Origin: Mesobacillus maritimus
GTDB lineage: Bacteria; Bacillota; Bacilli; Bacillales; Cytobacillaceae
Direction: 5' to 3'
DNA length: 64,000 bases
Assembly: GCF_023715205.1 (NCBI RefSeq)
Contig: NZ_JAMBNR010000009.1
Span: 62,001-126,000 of the forward strand
The position numbers were made by a program, and so were the translations under genes. This document shows, one piece after another, positions 31,976 to 41,561 of this stretch (position 1 is the first letter of the stretch; every line of letters begins with the position of its first letter). Below the pieces are notes generated by a model. That model saw nothing but the letters and a program-made list of their open reading frames with translations. It searched no databases and was not told the origin of the DNA.

Positions 31976-32271
31976 AGCCATGTAAAAGGGAACACAAGCA
32001 ACTCACAACATCCCCAAAACCAACCAAGACACCAATACTAGAAGGAAACAAACATGAATTGGTGAACAACCTACCTCCAACACTCTCTTATGTCCCCAAC
32101 TCTAAGACAAACTCTCATAAAAATTCATTTTTTATACCGAGCTGCATAGGTATAGAAGGACAGGACATCTTTATAAAATGAAAAATATTTTATGCAATTT
32201 CAATAACATTTTTCACAACTGGAAAATCTTCAAAAATATGTAACAAAATTTGATAGTTTGCTAAGGCTTTA

Positions 32272-32300
32272 TCGACACATTTTGGTAACAATGATATAAT
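32272..32300 (+). promoter_or_regulatory. Sigma-A promoter of the nuo operon
   Basis: TCGACA (32272-32277), 17-nt spacer, perfect TATAAT (32295-32300) with an extended -10 TGA immediately before it. Confidence 0.8.
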
Positions 32301-32359
32301 TGGTATCGATTACATGTGTAAATACTCTGAATATATTCTACAACAATAGGGGGTTAGGC

Positions 32360-32737
32360 ATGGAACTTTTGAATGTATACCAAAATAATTATTTGATGGT
32401 TTTTGCGTTCCTATGTCTCGGTGTCTTGTTACCTGTAGTGGCTTTGTTTATGGCCAAGCTTCTTCGTCCGAAGTTCAAGTCGGACGCTGCGAAGTACACT
32501 ACATACGAAAGCGGAATTGAACCGTTCCACGATGCTAGGGTGCAGTTCAATGTCCGCTATTATGTTTTTGCCCTGATGTTTGTGATTTTTGATGTGGAAA
32601 CCGTTTTCTTGTATCCGTGGGCAATTGCGTATGAGAAACTGGGAATCTTTGCGCTGATTGAAATGCTAATCTTTGTTGTGATGCTTCTGATTGGACTCAT
32701 CTACGCATGGAAAAAGAAGGTGCTAAAATGGATTTAA
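32360..32737 (+). CDS. nuoA: NADH-quinone oxidoreductase subunit A
   Basis: 125 aa, three membrane helices (about 10-32, 65-85, 93-115) and the conserved [36 protein letters not shown] region between helices 1 and 2. Sits at the junction of the membrane arm and the quinone site. ATG at 32360 with AGGGGGT; upstream in-frame starts overlap the promoter. Overlaps nuoB by 10 bp. Confidence 0.95.
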   Translation: MELLNVYQNNYLMVFAFLCLGVLLPVVALFMAKLLRPKFKSDAAKYTTYESGIEPFHDARVQFNVRYYVFALMFVIFDVETVFLYPWAIAYEKLGIFALIEMLIFVVMLLIGLIYAWKKKVLKWI

Positions 32738-33240
32738 ACTTGGAGTTTCTGTCACAAGAAGAAATGGAAGAAGTAAGAAGAAATATTTTCTTCGCGAAGC
32801 TTGATGAAGTGAAAGGTTGGGCTCGAAGCGCATCGTTATGGCCAATGACATTTGGTCTAGCTTGCTGTGCCATCGAAATGATGGGAACGAGTTCTGCGCA
32901 CTATGATATCGAGCGTTTTGGTACTTTCTATCGTAACTCACCAAGACAATCCGATGTCATGATTGTATCAGGGACGGTAACGAAAAAAATGGCACCGACA
33001 GTTCGCAGGCTTTATGACCAAATGGCTGAACCGAAATGGGTAGTGGCTATGGGGTCCTGTGCGACGGCAGGTGGACCATACATCAAGTCATACTCCGTAG
33101 TAAAAGGTGTCGATCAAATTGTTCCAGTGGATGTCTATATACCAGGCTGTCCTCCTAATCCCGCAGCCCTAATTTACGGGATTAATAAATTAAAAGAGAA
33201 AATCCGTTACGAGGCGAAGACCGGGAAGAAGGTGATCTAG
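32728..33240 (+). CDS. nuoB: NADH-quinone oxidoreductase subunit B
   Basis: 170 aa, carries the terminal 4Fe-4S cluster N2 that reduces quinone. The ligands are visible: tandem C46-C47 ([11 protein letters not shown]), C111 ([10 protein letters not shown]) and C141 (IPGCPPNP). ATG at 32728 with GAAGGTG, inside the 3' end of nuoA. Confidence 0.96.
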   Translation: MDLNLEFLSQEEMEEVRRNIFFAKLDEVKGWARSASLWPMTFGLACCAIEMMGTSSAHYDIERFGTFYRNSPRQSDVMIVSGTVTKKMAPTVRRLYDQMAEPKWVVAMGSCATAGGPYIKSYSVVKGVDQIVPVDVYIPGCPPNPAALIYGINKLKEKIRYEAKTGKKVI

Positions 33241-33243
33241 TCG

Positions 33244-34599
33244 ATGAGCGGGGATAAAGATCTTGAACGTCTAAAAAAAGAAGCCGTTGCGAAAGCGAAA
33301 GCCGAAGCAGCCGCAAAACGAAAAGCGAAAGAACTTGCAGCACAAGGAGCAAGTGAAGAAGCTCCAGCGGACAAATCGTCAGGCGATACAGCAGACGATT
33401 TAGCGAAGAAGAAAGCTGAGGCTGTTGCGAAAGCAAAAGCCGCTGCAGCCGCAAAACGAAAAGCGAAAGAACTTGCAGCACAAGGAGCAAATGAAGAAGC
33501 TCCAGCGGACGAATCGTCAGGCGATACAGCGGACGACTTAGCGAAGAAGAAAGCTGAGGCTGTTGCCAAAGCGAAAGCCGCCGCAGCTGCAAAGCGCAAA
33601 GCAAAAGAACTCGCAGAGCAGGGAGCAAGTGAAGAAGCACCAGCAGACGAATCGTCAGGCGATACAGTGGACGATTTAGCGAAGAAAAAAGCCGCTGCTG
33701 TAGCTAAGGCGAAAGCCGCCGCAGCCGCAAAGCGCAAAGCAAAAGAACTCGCAGAGCAGGGAGCGAGTGAAGAAGCACCAGCAGACGAATCGTCAGGCGA
33801 TACAGTGGACGAACTAGCGAAGAAAAAGGCTGCTGCTGTAGCCAAAGCAAAGGCTGCCGCCGCTGCAAAGCGAAAAGCGATGGGGCAAGCAGAAGGTGGC
33901 GACGAAGGTGATGACTTAGCCAAGAAGAAAGCCGCCGCTGTTGCGAAAGCGAAAGCTGCTGCCGCTGCGAAGAAAAAGGCTGCTGAAGGTGGAAGCGGTT
34001 CGGGAGACGATGCCAAAGCGAAAGCAATTGCAGCTGCGAAAGCAAAAGCCGCTGCCGCCGCAAGAGCGAAAGCTGGAAAAGGTGCTGCTACAGAAGAACC
34101 AACAGAACCGAAGCAACCATCACCAAATCAGAAATATCTAGACAAATATGTCGAAATAATTAAAAAGCATTTAGGTGAGGAAGTTTTAGAAGACTCCTAT
34201 ATTAATAATCTCTCAAAAGATGTTCCGACATTGGTGGCAAAACGAGAGGCGTATTATAAAATTGCGGAGTTTCTAAAGTTCAATGAAAGCCTTGGCTTCG
34301 ATTATTTATCCGAAATCCATGGAAGTGATTTTGAAACACACATGGAAGTCTATGCTCACCTTTATTCTTATAAAAACAAGCAATCAGTCGCTTTAAAAGT
34401 GAAGCTTGACCGAGAACAGCCTGAAATCGAGTCAGTTGCAAGGCTTTGGGCTGGAGCTGATTGGCCAGAGTGCGAAGCGTATGACCTGCTCGGCATCCGC
34501 TTTACGGGACATCCGAATCTACGACGTATCATGCTTGGTGAAGAGTGGATCGGTTATCCATTAAGAAAAGACTATGAACCGTATGATGTGGAGGTGTAG
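33244..34599 (+). CDS. nuoC: NADH-quinone oxidoreductase subunit C with long Lys/Ala-rich repetitive N-terminus
   Basis: 451 aa. The conserved NuoC/30-kDa domain is only the C-terminal part (about 295-451), ending in the signature ECEAYDLLGIRFTGHPNLRRIM...YPLRKDYEPYDVE. Residues about 10-290 are an extension of alternating K/A-rich helix-like blocks (VAKAKAAAAAKRKAKEL) and acidic linkers (SEEAPADESSGDT). Four units are exactly 46 residues apart (the KELA motif begins at 29, 75, 121 and 167), followed by shortened units. ATG at 33244, 3 bp after nuoB. I recall milder K/A-rich extensions in NuoC of other Bacillus. Function of the extension unknown; it would sit on the cytoplasmic side. Confidence 0.93.
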   Translation: MSGDKDLERLKKEAVAKAKAEAAAKRKAKELAAQGASEEAPADKSSGDTADDLAKKKAEAVAKAKAAAAAKRKAKELAAQGANEEAPADESSGDTADDLAKKKAEAVAKAKAAAAAKRKAKELAEQGASEEAPADESSGDTVDDLAKKKAAAVAKAKAAAAAKRKAKELAEQGASEEAPADESSGDTVDELAKKKAAAVAKAKAAAAAKRKAMGQAEGGDEGDDLAKKKAAAVAKAKAAAAAKKKAAEGGSGSGDDAKAKAIAAAKAKAAAAARAKAGKGAATEEPTEPKQPSPNQKYLDKYVEIIKKHLGEEVLEDSYINNLSKDVPTLVAKREAYYKIAEFLKFNESLGFDYLSEIHGSDFETHMEVYAHLYSYKNKQSVALKVKLDREQPEIESVARLWAGADWPECEAYDLLGIRFTGHPNLRRIMLGEEWIGYPLRKDYEPYDVEV

Positions 34600-34602
34600 C
34601 CG

Positions 34603-35703
34603 GTGATACGCACGGAAGAAGTCCTTTTGAACGTTGGCCCGCAGCACCCGAGTACACACGGCGTGTTTCGCTTAGTGCTCACCCTTGATGGGGAAGTCAT
34701 TACAAACGCGGAACCGGTAATCGGGTATTTGCACCGCGGGACCGAAAAGATTGCGGAAAATCTCCAGTTTACTCAAATTATCCCTTATACCGACCGGATG
34801 GACTATGTGTCAGCGATGACCAATAACTATGTGTTGGTTCATGCAGTTGAAACCATGATGGGGATAGAAATCCCAGAGCGGGCGGAATATTTACGTGTAC
34901 TTGCAATGGAATTGAACAGGGTGGCGAGCCACCTGCTTTGGTGGGGTACATATATTCTCGATTTTGGAGCGACGAGCCCATTGCTCTATGCCTTCCGTGA
35001 GCGGGAAATGATTTTAAATCTATTAAATGAGCTATCAGGAGCCCGCTTAACCTTCAACTATATGCGTGTTGGCGGTGTGAAATGGGATGCACCAGAAGGT
35101 TGGCTTGAGAAAGTCAGAGACTTTGTGCCTTATATGAGAAAAATGCTCGATGGCTATCATCAGTTGGTTTCTGGGAATGAAATCTTCTTAAGCCGTACGA
35201 AGAATGTTGGAACGTATACGAAAGAGGATGCGTTGAACTATAGCTTAAGTGGTGTGAATTTAAGGAGTACCGGCGTGAAATGGGATTTGCGCAAAGATGA
35301 ACCATATTCGATTTACGACCGTTTTGACTTTGATGTCGTGACTCGCGATGGCGGTGATGCGTTTGCGCGTTATGAGTGCCGCCTAGCTGAAATTGAAGAA
35401 TCGTTAAAAATCATTGAGCAAGCCGTTGAACAGTTCCCTGAAGAAGGGCCGATTATGGCGAAGGTACCGAAAATCATTAAACCTCCGAAAGGCGAAGCGT
35501 TTGTACGAATCGAAGGCTCGCGGGGTGAAATTGGGTGCTATATTGCGAGTGACGGGAAGAAAGAACCTTATCGCTTGAAGTTTAGAAGACCATCATTCTA
35601 TAACCTTCAAATCCTTCCGAAGCTCTTAAAGGGTCAAAACATTTCGAATCTCATTTCGATTTTAGGGGCAATTGACATCGTTCTCGGGGAGGTTGACGGA
35701 TAA
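34603..35703 (+). CDS. nuoD: NADH-quinone oxidoreductase subunit D
   Basis: 366 aa, 49-kDa subunit that forms the quinone pocket with NuoB. Starts with the conserved LNVGPQHPSTHGVFR (quinone-site His) and has IGYLHRGTEKIAE, the YTDRMDYVSAM loop (quinone-site Tyr) and the ending ILGAIDIVLGEVD. GTG start at 34603 with GGAGGTG. Its stop overlaps the nuoH ATG (TAATG). Confidence 0.96.
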   Translation: MIRTEEVLLNVGPQHPSTHGVFRLVLTLDGEVITNAEPVIGYLHRGTEKIAENLQFTQIIPYTDRMDYVSAMTNNYVLVHAVETMMGIEIPERAEYLRVLAMELNRVASHLLWWGTYILDFGATSPLLYAFREREMILNLLNELSGARLTFNYMRVGGVKWDAPEGWLEKVRDFVPYMRKMLDGYHQLVSGNEIFLSRTKNVGTYTKEDALNYSLSGVNLRSTGVKWDLRKDEPYSIYDRFDFDVVTRDGGDAFARYECRLAEIEESLKIIEQAVEQFPEEGPIMAKVPKIIKPPKGEAFVRIEGSRGEIGCYIASDGKKEPYRLKFRRPSFYNLQILPKLLKGQNISNLISILGAIDIVLGEVDG

Positions 35704-36716
35704 TGGTTCAAGACCTGCTTCATTCGAGCCCTGGCTTACTCAACTTTGGAATCTTCTTCTTAATGGCTCTTACCTTTTTATTTGTCATTTTAGGATTTGT
35801 TACGTACGCCATCTTGGCGGAGCGGAAAGTTTTAGGGTTTATGCAGGGGCGGATTGGTCCGAACCACCTCGGAGGCCGTTGGGGGCTGTTGCAAACCGTT
35901 GCGGACGTTTTAAAGCTTCTTGTAAAAGAAGACTTGATTCCAAAAGCTGCAGATCGACCGATGTTTATCATTGCGCCTGTTATTGCGTTTGCACCATCTT
36001 TTATGGTTGTAGCGACTATTCCGTTTACAGATAAGCTGCAGTTTGCCGATTTGAATGTGGGCTTATTGTATTATCTAGCCATCTCAGGCATTACCGTCAT
36101 TGGGACGTTGATGGCGGCATGGGCCTCTAATAACAAGTATTCCTTGCTTGGTGGGATGCGGGCAACCGCACAGATGGTCTCCTATGAGATTCCGCTGGTA
36201 ATGTCTGGTTTAGGGATTGTGTTGTTAACAGGAAGCATGAACTTAAACGACATCGTTGCGGCCCAGGAAGCAAGTGGTTGGTATATTCTTTGGCAGCCGA
36301 TTGCATTCGTGGTGTTCTTCATTGCCGCTATGGCTGAATTGTACCGTGTTCCGTTTGACCTAGCAGAAGCAGAGAACGAGCTTGTAGCCGGGTTCCATAC
36401 CGAGTACTCTGGTTTCCGTTGGGCAATGTTCATGCTGGCCGAGTATGTTTATATGTTCGCAATGGCTTCACTGATGACCGTGTTGTTCTTTGGCGGCTGG
36501 TTGCCTCCATTTGAGTTCCTAAGCTTCATTCCAGGAGCAGTATGGTTTGGTCTTAAATTTGCGGTTGTCACTTATATTCTGTACTGGTTCCGAGCAACAT
36601 TCCCAAGGATGCGTCCAGACCAATTGATGGAATTTGCATGGAAAGTCTTATTGCCAGTTGCATTAGCGAATATCTTCTTAACCGCTCTATTAAAAGAATT
36701 ATTGAATATTTTTTAA
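35703..36716 (+). CDS. nuoH: NADH-quinone oxidoreductase subunit H
   Basis: 337 aa, eight or so membrane helices, forms the entrance to the quinone chamber. Family motifs ERKVLGFMQGRIGPN and the loop VPFDLAEAENELVAGFHTEYSG are intact, the latter with the conserved Glu series. Translation coupled to nuoD by TAATG. Confidence 0.96.
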   Translation: MVQDLLHSSPGLLNFGIFFLMALTFLFVILGFVTYAILAERKVLGFMQGRIGPNHLGGRWGLLQTVADVLKLLVKEDLIPKAADRPMFIIAPVIAFAPSFMVVATIPFTDKLQFADLNVGLLYYLAISGITVIGTLMAAWASNNKYSLLGGMRATAQMVSYEIPLVMSGLGIVLLTGSMNLNDIVAAQEASGWYILWQPIAFVVFFIAAMAELYRVPFDLAEAENELVAGFHTEYSGFRWAMFMLAEYVYMFAMASLMTVLFFGGWLPPFEFLSFIPGAVWFGLKFAVVTYILYWFRATFPRMRPDQLMEFAWKVLLPVALANIFLTALLKELLNIF

Positions 36717-36751
36717 CAACAATCTTTACGAACACAGCCTTTAAAAAATAC

Positions 36752-36832
36752 GTTTAGCTGCAGCGCCTAGCCCTCGGGTTTGTAGTCAGAAAGCACTTCT
36801 TACCGGGCAGGATCAGGCGCTTTATAGCTTCC
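36752..36832 (+). repeat. Dispersed repeat element fragment between nuoH and nuoI
   Basis: GTTTAGCTGCAGCGCCTAGCCCTCGGG is the reverse complement of the right-hand end of the other copies (CCTCGAGGGGCTAGGCGCTGGAGCTAGAC form), followed by a diverged interior and a complementary CAGGCGC. It lies in the 136-bp nuoH-nuoI gap, the only sizeable gap in the first half of the operon. Confidence 0.65.
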
Positions 36833-36852
36833 AAACCAAGGGGTGAAAATAC

Positions 36853-37272
36853 GTGCTAGGATGGACGAAAGGATTAGCTTATACCCTTAAAAACTTGAGT
36901 AAAGAAAAAGTCACTTACGACTACCCAAACGAGCCGGTACCATTACCAGACCGGTTCAGGGGGATTCAAAAGTTTTATCCGGAGAAATGCATTGTTTGTA
37001 ATCAGTGCGCGAATATTTGTCCGACCGATTGCATTCAATTGACGGGGAAAAAGCATCCGGACCCGACGAAAAAAGGGAAGATCATCGATACGTACGACAT
37101 CAACTTTGAAATCTGCATTCTCTGTGATTTGTGTACGGAGGTGTGCCCGACTGAAGCGATTGTAATGACAAACGAATTTGAATTGGCGGAATACAGTCGA
37201 GATGATTTGTTTAAAAATCTGGAGTGGCTGGATGAAAATGACGAGAATGTACGGAAGGTGAATAAGGCATGA
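36853..37272 (+). CDS. nuoI: NADH-quinone oxidoreductase subunit I
   Basis: 139 aa, carries clusters N6a and N6b. Two ferredoxin motifs: C46-C49-C52-C56P (CIVCNQCANICP) and C88-C91-C94-C98P (CILCDLCTEVCP). GTG start at 36853 with AAGGGGTGA. Overlaps nuoJ by ATGA. Confidence 0.96.
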   Translation: MLGWTKGLAYTLKNLSKEKVTYDYPNEPVPLPDRFRGIQKFYPEKCIVCNQCANICPTDCIQLTGKKHPDPTKKGKIIDTYDINFEICILCDLCTEVCPTEAIVMTNEFELAEYSRDDLFKNLEWLDENDENVRKVNKA

Positions 37273-37799
37273 CGGTATCTGGTGAATTTATCGCGTTCCT
37301 CGCACTTGCGCTTGTCGCCATTATTGGTGGGGTACTTTTACTGAACCTAACAAAAGTGGTTCATATGGTTGTAGCCCTTGTGTTTACCTTCCTTAGCATT
37401 GCAGGTCTTTACGTGCTGTTATCGGCGGAATTTCTCGCCGTTGTTCAAGTATTGGTCTACTCTGGGGCGATTAGTATCATCATGCTCTTTGGAATCATGT
37501 TAACGAAGCATAATGATGAAGACGATGAAAGTCCTAGTGTCGGCAGATGGAAACGGCTATTCCTTTTGTTGGGAATCCTTGCGTTTGGTGCAGTCTTTTA
37601 CATTGGAATCTATGACTTAGATTTCGGTACGACACCAGTGGCGCTTCATGAGAACAACGCAGAACAAATCGGAATGGAGTTGTTTAGCAAGTATGTGATT
37701 CCATTTGAATTGATGTCCGTCCTTCTATTGGTGGCCTTTGTTGGGGCAATTGTTCTGTCGCGGAAGGATGACGACGAGAAGGAGGCGGAGAAGGAATGA
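37269..37799 (+). CDS. nuoJ: NADH-quinone oxidoreductase subunit J
   Basis: 176 aa, five membrane helices with the conserved [25 protein letters not shown] segment (pi-bulge helix that moves during coupling) and a charged C-terminus. ATG at 37269 overlaps the nuoI stop, and its own stop overlaps nuoK (ATGA). Confidence 0.95.
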   Translation: MTVSGEFIAFLALALVAIIGGVLLLNLTKVVHMVVALVFTFLSIAGLYVLLSAEFLAVVQVLVYSGAISIIMLFGIMLTKHNDEDDESPSVGRWKRLFLLLGILAFGAVFYIGIYDLDFGTTPVALHENNAEQIGMELFSKYVIPFELMSVLLLVAFVGAIVLSRKDDDEKEAEKE

Positions 37800-38110
37800 A
37801 TGGAGTTCCCATTTCAGCCTTTCTGGCGCTAGCGCTTATTTTATTTTGTATCGGCCTATATGGTGCACTGACAAAACGAAACACGATCATTGTGCTCATT
37901 TCAATTGAATTGATGCTGAATGCAGTGAATATTAATTTGGTTACCTTCAGTAAGTTTGGCATGGTGCCTTCGATTACTGGTCAAATCTTTACGGTGTTTG
38001 TGATTGCGGTTGCCGCTGCGGAAGTGGCAGTTGGGATTGCGATCCTATTATCGTTATATCGGAACCGCAGAACAGTTAATACAGATGAAATGAATACGTT
38101 GAAAAACTAA
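37796..38110 (+). CDS. nuoK: NADH-quinone oxidoreductase subunit K
   Basis: 104 aa, three membrane helices (MrpC-like). Conserved membrane glutamates are visible in [15 protein letters not shown] and [20 protein letters not shown] at 37796 with GGAGGCGGAGAAGG upstream, inside nuoJ. Confidence 0.96.
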   Translation: MNGVPISAFLALALILFCIGLYGALTKRNTIIVLISIELMLNAVNINLVTFSKFGMVPSITGQIFTVFVIAVAAAEVAVGIAILLSLYRNRRTVNTDEMNTLKN

Positions 38111-38136
38111 CACGGCCCCATAACGGGCACACTCTG

Positions 38137-38163
38137 ACGCGCGAAAGATGTAGGGAGGCGCGT
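38137..38163 (+). promoter_or_regulatory. Hairpin between nuoK and nuoL
   Basis: ACGCGC (38137-38142) / GCGCGT (38158-38163) in the 77-bp nuoK-nuoL gap, with no U-tract. Probably an mRNA structure only. Confidence 0.35.
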
Positions 38164-38187
38164 TCAAAAAAGGGGATTGTGATATAG

Positions 38188-40050
38188 ATGGAGAATGCTT
38201 GGCTCATTCCGCTTTTCCCGCTTTTATCGTTTCTATTCCTCCTTCTATTCGGCAAAAAGCTGAAAGAAGCGAGTGCGTATGTAGGGATTTTGCTAACCCT
38301 TGCCTCTTTGGTCTATTCAGTGATCGTGTTGGTAGGTCGTCTGACGAATGACACCTACAAAGCAGAAGCTGATTGGCTCCAAATAGGAAATCTGCAATTA
38401 ACAGTGGGATTTGAGGTAAATCAATTAAACGCATTGATGCTGGTGATTGTGTCACTAGTCAGCTTTCTAGTACATACCTATTCCAAAGGCTATATGCACG
38501 GTGACGAGCGCTTTCCAGTGTTCTATGCTTATCTAGGATTGTTCACATTTGCAATGCTCGGACTTGTTCTTTCACCGAACCTTCTACAAACGTATATTTT
38601 CTGGGAGCTTGTCGGTGTCGGTTCCTTCTTGTTGATTGGCTTTTATTTCCATAAAGACAGTGCCAAGGCAGCGGCAAAGAAAGCATTTATTATGACAAGA
38701 ATCGGGGATGTTGGTCTGTTAATTGGGATGATTCTCTTATTCTGGCAGACTGGTAGCTTCGAATATGACGAGATTTTCGCAAGCGTCCAAGCTGGGGAAG
38801 TTTCTGGAACGATGATCACTCTTACATCGATTTTAATTTTTGTAGGGGCGGTTGGAAAATCAGGTCAATTCCCGCTTCACACATGGTTACCAGATGCGAT
38901 GGAAGGTCCAACACCGGTTTCCGCTTTGATCCACGCCGCGACAATGGTTGCTGCTGGGGTTTATTTAGTGGCTACGATGTTCCCGGTGTTCGCTGCAAGT
39001 GAGACCGCAATGGCGACCGTAGCGATTGTCGGGGCGGTTACAGCCATCTTTGCGGCAACGATCGGATTGACGCAAACCGATATCAAACGTGTGCTGGCGT
39101 ATTCAACCGTCAGTCAGCTTGGCTACATGATGTTGGCATTAGGTGCAGCAGGCTATGTGGCTGGCGTGTTCCACTTGATGACGCATGCCTTTTTCAAAGC
39201 GTTGTTGTTCTTGGCAGCGGGTAGCGTGATTCATGCAGTGCATACACAAGATATTGAGAAAATGGGCGGTCTCTGGAAAAGGCTGAAGTTTACAGCGCCG
39301 TTGTTTTTAATCGGGACATTGGCGATTAGTGGAGTGCCATTATTATCTGGATTCTTTAGTAAAGATGAAATTTTAATTGCCGCATGGGCAAATGGCAATT
39401 ATGTGTTGTTTTGGTTGGCGGTCATTGCAGCATTTTTCACCGCATTTTATATGTTCCGCTTGTTCTTCATGGTGTTTACCGGAAAACCGCGGAGCGAGTA
39501 CAAGAATGTTCATGAATCTCCGGCTTCGATGACAGGCCCAATGGTGGTGCTGGGCATTTTAGCGGTGATAAGTGGGTATGTGAACACGCCTTGGTTTGGA
39601 ACATTCCTTGGTGACTGGTTAGTGGAAGGCAATGAAGCGCTAGGACATGGTCATATTGAAGGTCCAGCTTGGATCATGATTGTGGCCACGCTTGTGTCAT
39701 TGGCAGGGATTTACCTGGCGTACTTGATGTACATGAAGCGTAGCCTAGCGCAAGATTGGTTCACAAGCCGTGCACCAACGGTTTACAGCATCGTCAATAA
39801 TAAATATTTCATTGATGAAATTTATCAAAGTACGATTGTTTATGCAACAAAAGCAGTTAGTCTTTTCCTACGCTTTATTGAACTCTTCCTTGTGGAAGGT
39901 CTAGTGAAGTCGGTGACAGGCATTGTTCAAGGCTTAGGAAAACTGGGAGCAAAACTGCAAAATGGTCAAGTTCAAGCATACGGAACAGTTGCCTTTGTTG
40001 GCCTGGCCGTGTTGATGCTCATCTTTGCGCTAACAGGGGGGTACTTATAA
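38188..40050 (+). CDS. nuoL: NADH-quinone oxidoreductase subunit L
   Basis: 620 aa antiporter-like proton-pumping subunit at the distal end of the membrane arm. Conserved FWELVGVGSFLLIGFY (pump Glu), GKSGQFPLHTWLPDAMEGPTPVSALIHAATMVAAG and a long C-terminal extension (about 480-620) that forms the lateral helix. ATG at 38188. Its stop overlaps the nuoM ATG by one base. Confidence 0.96.
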   Translation: MENAWLIPLFPLLSFLFLLLFGKKLKEASAYVGILLTLASLVYSVIVLVGRLTNDTYKAEADWLQIGNLQLTVGFEVNQLNALMLVIVSLVSFLVHTYSKGYMHGDERFPVFYAYLGLFTFAMLGLVLSPNLLQTYIFWELVGVGSFLLIGFYFHKDSAKAAAKKAFIMTRIGDVGLLIGMILLFWQTGSFEYDEIFASVQAGEVSGTMITLTSILIFVGAVGKSGQFPLHTWLPDAMEGPTPVSALIHAATMVAAGVYLVATMFPVFAASETAMATVAIVGAVTAIFAATIGLTQTDIKRVLAYSTVSQLGYMMLALGAAGYVAGVFHLMTHAFFKALLFLAAGSVIHAVHTQDIEKMGGLWKRLKFTAPLFLIGTLAISGVPLLSGFFSKDEILIAAWANGNYVLFWLAVIAAFFTAFYMFRLFFMVFTGKPRSEYKNVHESPASMTGPMVVLGILAVISGYVNTPWFGTFLGDWLVEGNEALGHGHIEGPAWIMIVATLVSLAGIYLAYLMYMKRSLAQDWFTSRAPTVYSIVNNKYFIDEIYQSTIVYATKAVSLFLRFIELFLVEGLVKSVTGIVQGLGKLGAKLQNGQVQAYGTVAFVGLAVLMLIFALTGGYL

Positions 40051-41555
40051 TGAATAGTTATTATTTAAGTCTACTCGTTTTCTCCCCGTTATTAGGTATT
40101 GTGCTTTTGGCGTTAATGCCAAAGAGCAATGAAAAAGGATTGAAAATGCTCGGCGTTCTGGCTACTTTGCCGGCTACGATTCTAGCATTACTTGCTTATT
40201 TCTCGTATTTGGGTGGCAAAGATCTTGCAAGTTTTTCGGAACAAGTGAATTGGATGCGATTTAGCGATTTCTCAGCAATTCATGCCAATCTCTTTACGGT
40301 AAAATACGAGCTAGGGATCGACGGGTTTTCCTTGTTGATGATCGTGCTAACTTCTGTGTTAGCGACATTAGCAGCGATTGCCTCTCTTCATATTAAAAAT
40401 GAATGGAAAGGCTATTATATGCTTTTCTTGCTGCTGGAGATAGGGATGCTTGGAGTGTTCACCGCTCAAAACCTGATTTTATTCTTTATCTTCTTTGAAA
40501 TTACGTTGATTCCAATGTTCTTCTTAATTGGAAAATGGGGCTATTTCAATAAAGAAAAAGCAGCTTATAGTTTCTTAATCTACAATGGATTAGGTTCAGC
40601 GATTCTTTTAATCGTCATCATGGTGCTGTTTGCGAAAACTGGTACAACCAATATTGAAACATTAAAAGTATTGGTCAATGGTGGGGAAGGGCAAACGCTA
40701 GCCGCGATGTCTGAATCGTTAAAAATGGGACTTTTCATTGCGTTATTGATTGCGTTTGGTGTCAAACTCCCAATCTTTCCATTGCATAGCTGGATGTTGC
40801 GTGTTCACGTGGAAGCACCACCATCGATTGTTATGTTGCACTCTGGAATTCTATTAAAAATTGGGGCTTTCGGTTTGATCCGCTTTGGAATGGGGATTTT
40901 CCCAGAACAATTTGAAACGCTAGCGGTTCTCATCGCGATTCTTGGAGTTATTAACTTGCTTTACGGAGCGTTTCTGGCGTTTATCCAAACCGATTTTAAA
41001 ATGGTGCTTGCGTATTCTTCGATTTCCCATATGGGAATTGTCTTGATTGGGCTTGGCGCATCCAATGAAGCGGGTGTTCAGGGAGCCATTTTCCAAGTGG
41101 TTTCACACGGTCTAATTTCAGCTTTGTTGTTCTTCTTAGTTAGCGTCTTGTATGAACGTGTTCAGACAACGCAAATGAACGAACTTGGTGGATTCGCGAA
41201 AAGCATGCCAATCGCTTCAGGGTTCTTGCTTGCTGGTGCGATGGCATCGCTAGGTTTACCAGGGATGTCAGGGTTTGTGAGTGAATTTATGGCGTTTCTT
41301 GGATTGTTTAAGGAGATGCCAATACTAGCGGCCATTGGAGCCCTTGGTATTATCATGACGGCTGTCTATTTGCTTCGCGCTGTTCTATCGATCACTTACG
41401 GGCAGGCGAACCGGGAATACGCCGGCATCCGTGACCTCCGTTCATTTGAATGGGCACCGGTCCTAGTCCTAATTGGACTGATTATCCTAATTGGCGTATA
41501 TCCAGCTGTGTTAAGTCAGCCATTAGAGAACATCGTGCTAGGGATAGGAGGGTGA
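40050..41555 (+). CDS. nuoM: NADH-quinone oxidoreductase subunit M
   Basis: 501 aa antiporter-like subunit. Conserved FFEITLIPMFFLIGKWG (pump Glu), GVKLPIFPLHSWMLRVHVEAPPSIVMLHSGILLKIGAFG (Lys and His) and LAYSSISHMG. Coupled to nuoL by TAATG. Confidence 0.96.
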   Translation: MNSYYLSLLVFSPLLGIVLLALMPKSNEKGLKMLGVLATLPATILALLAYFSYLGGKDLASFSEQVNWMRFSDFSAIHANLFTVKYELGIDGFSLLMIVLTSVLATLAAIASLHIKNEWKGYYMLFLLLEIGMLGVFTAQNLILFFIFFEITLIPMFFLIGKWGYFNKEKAAYSFLIYNGLGSAILLIVIMVLFAKTGTTNIETLKVLVNGGEGQTLAAMSESLKMGLFIALLIAFGVKLPIFPLHSWMLRVHVEAPPSIVMLHSGILLKIGAFGLIRFGMGIFPEQFETLAVLIAILGVINLLYGAFLAFIQTDFKMVLAYSSISHMGIVLIGLGASNEAGVQGAIFQVVSHGLISALLFFLVSVLYERVQTTQMNELGGFAKSMPIASGFLLAGAMASLGLPGMSGFVSEFMAFLGLFKEMPILAAIGALGIIMTAVYLLRAVLSITYGQANREYAGIRDLRSFEWAPVLVLIGLIILIGVYPAVLSQPLENIVLGIGG

Positions 41556-41561
41556 TGAAGG

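Noticed and set aside
33237-34016. 259-codon antisense ORF across the nuoC repeats (Ala/Phe/Ser-rich)
   Set aside because: It exists only because the K/A-rich repeat lacks stop codons on the other strand; no RBS, no family, and nuoC is clearly the coding strand.
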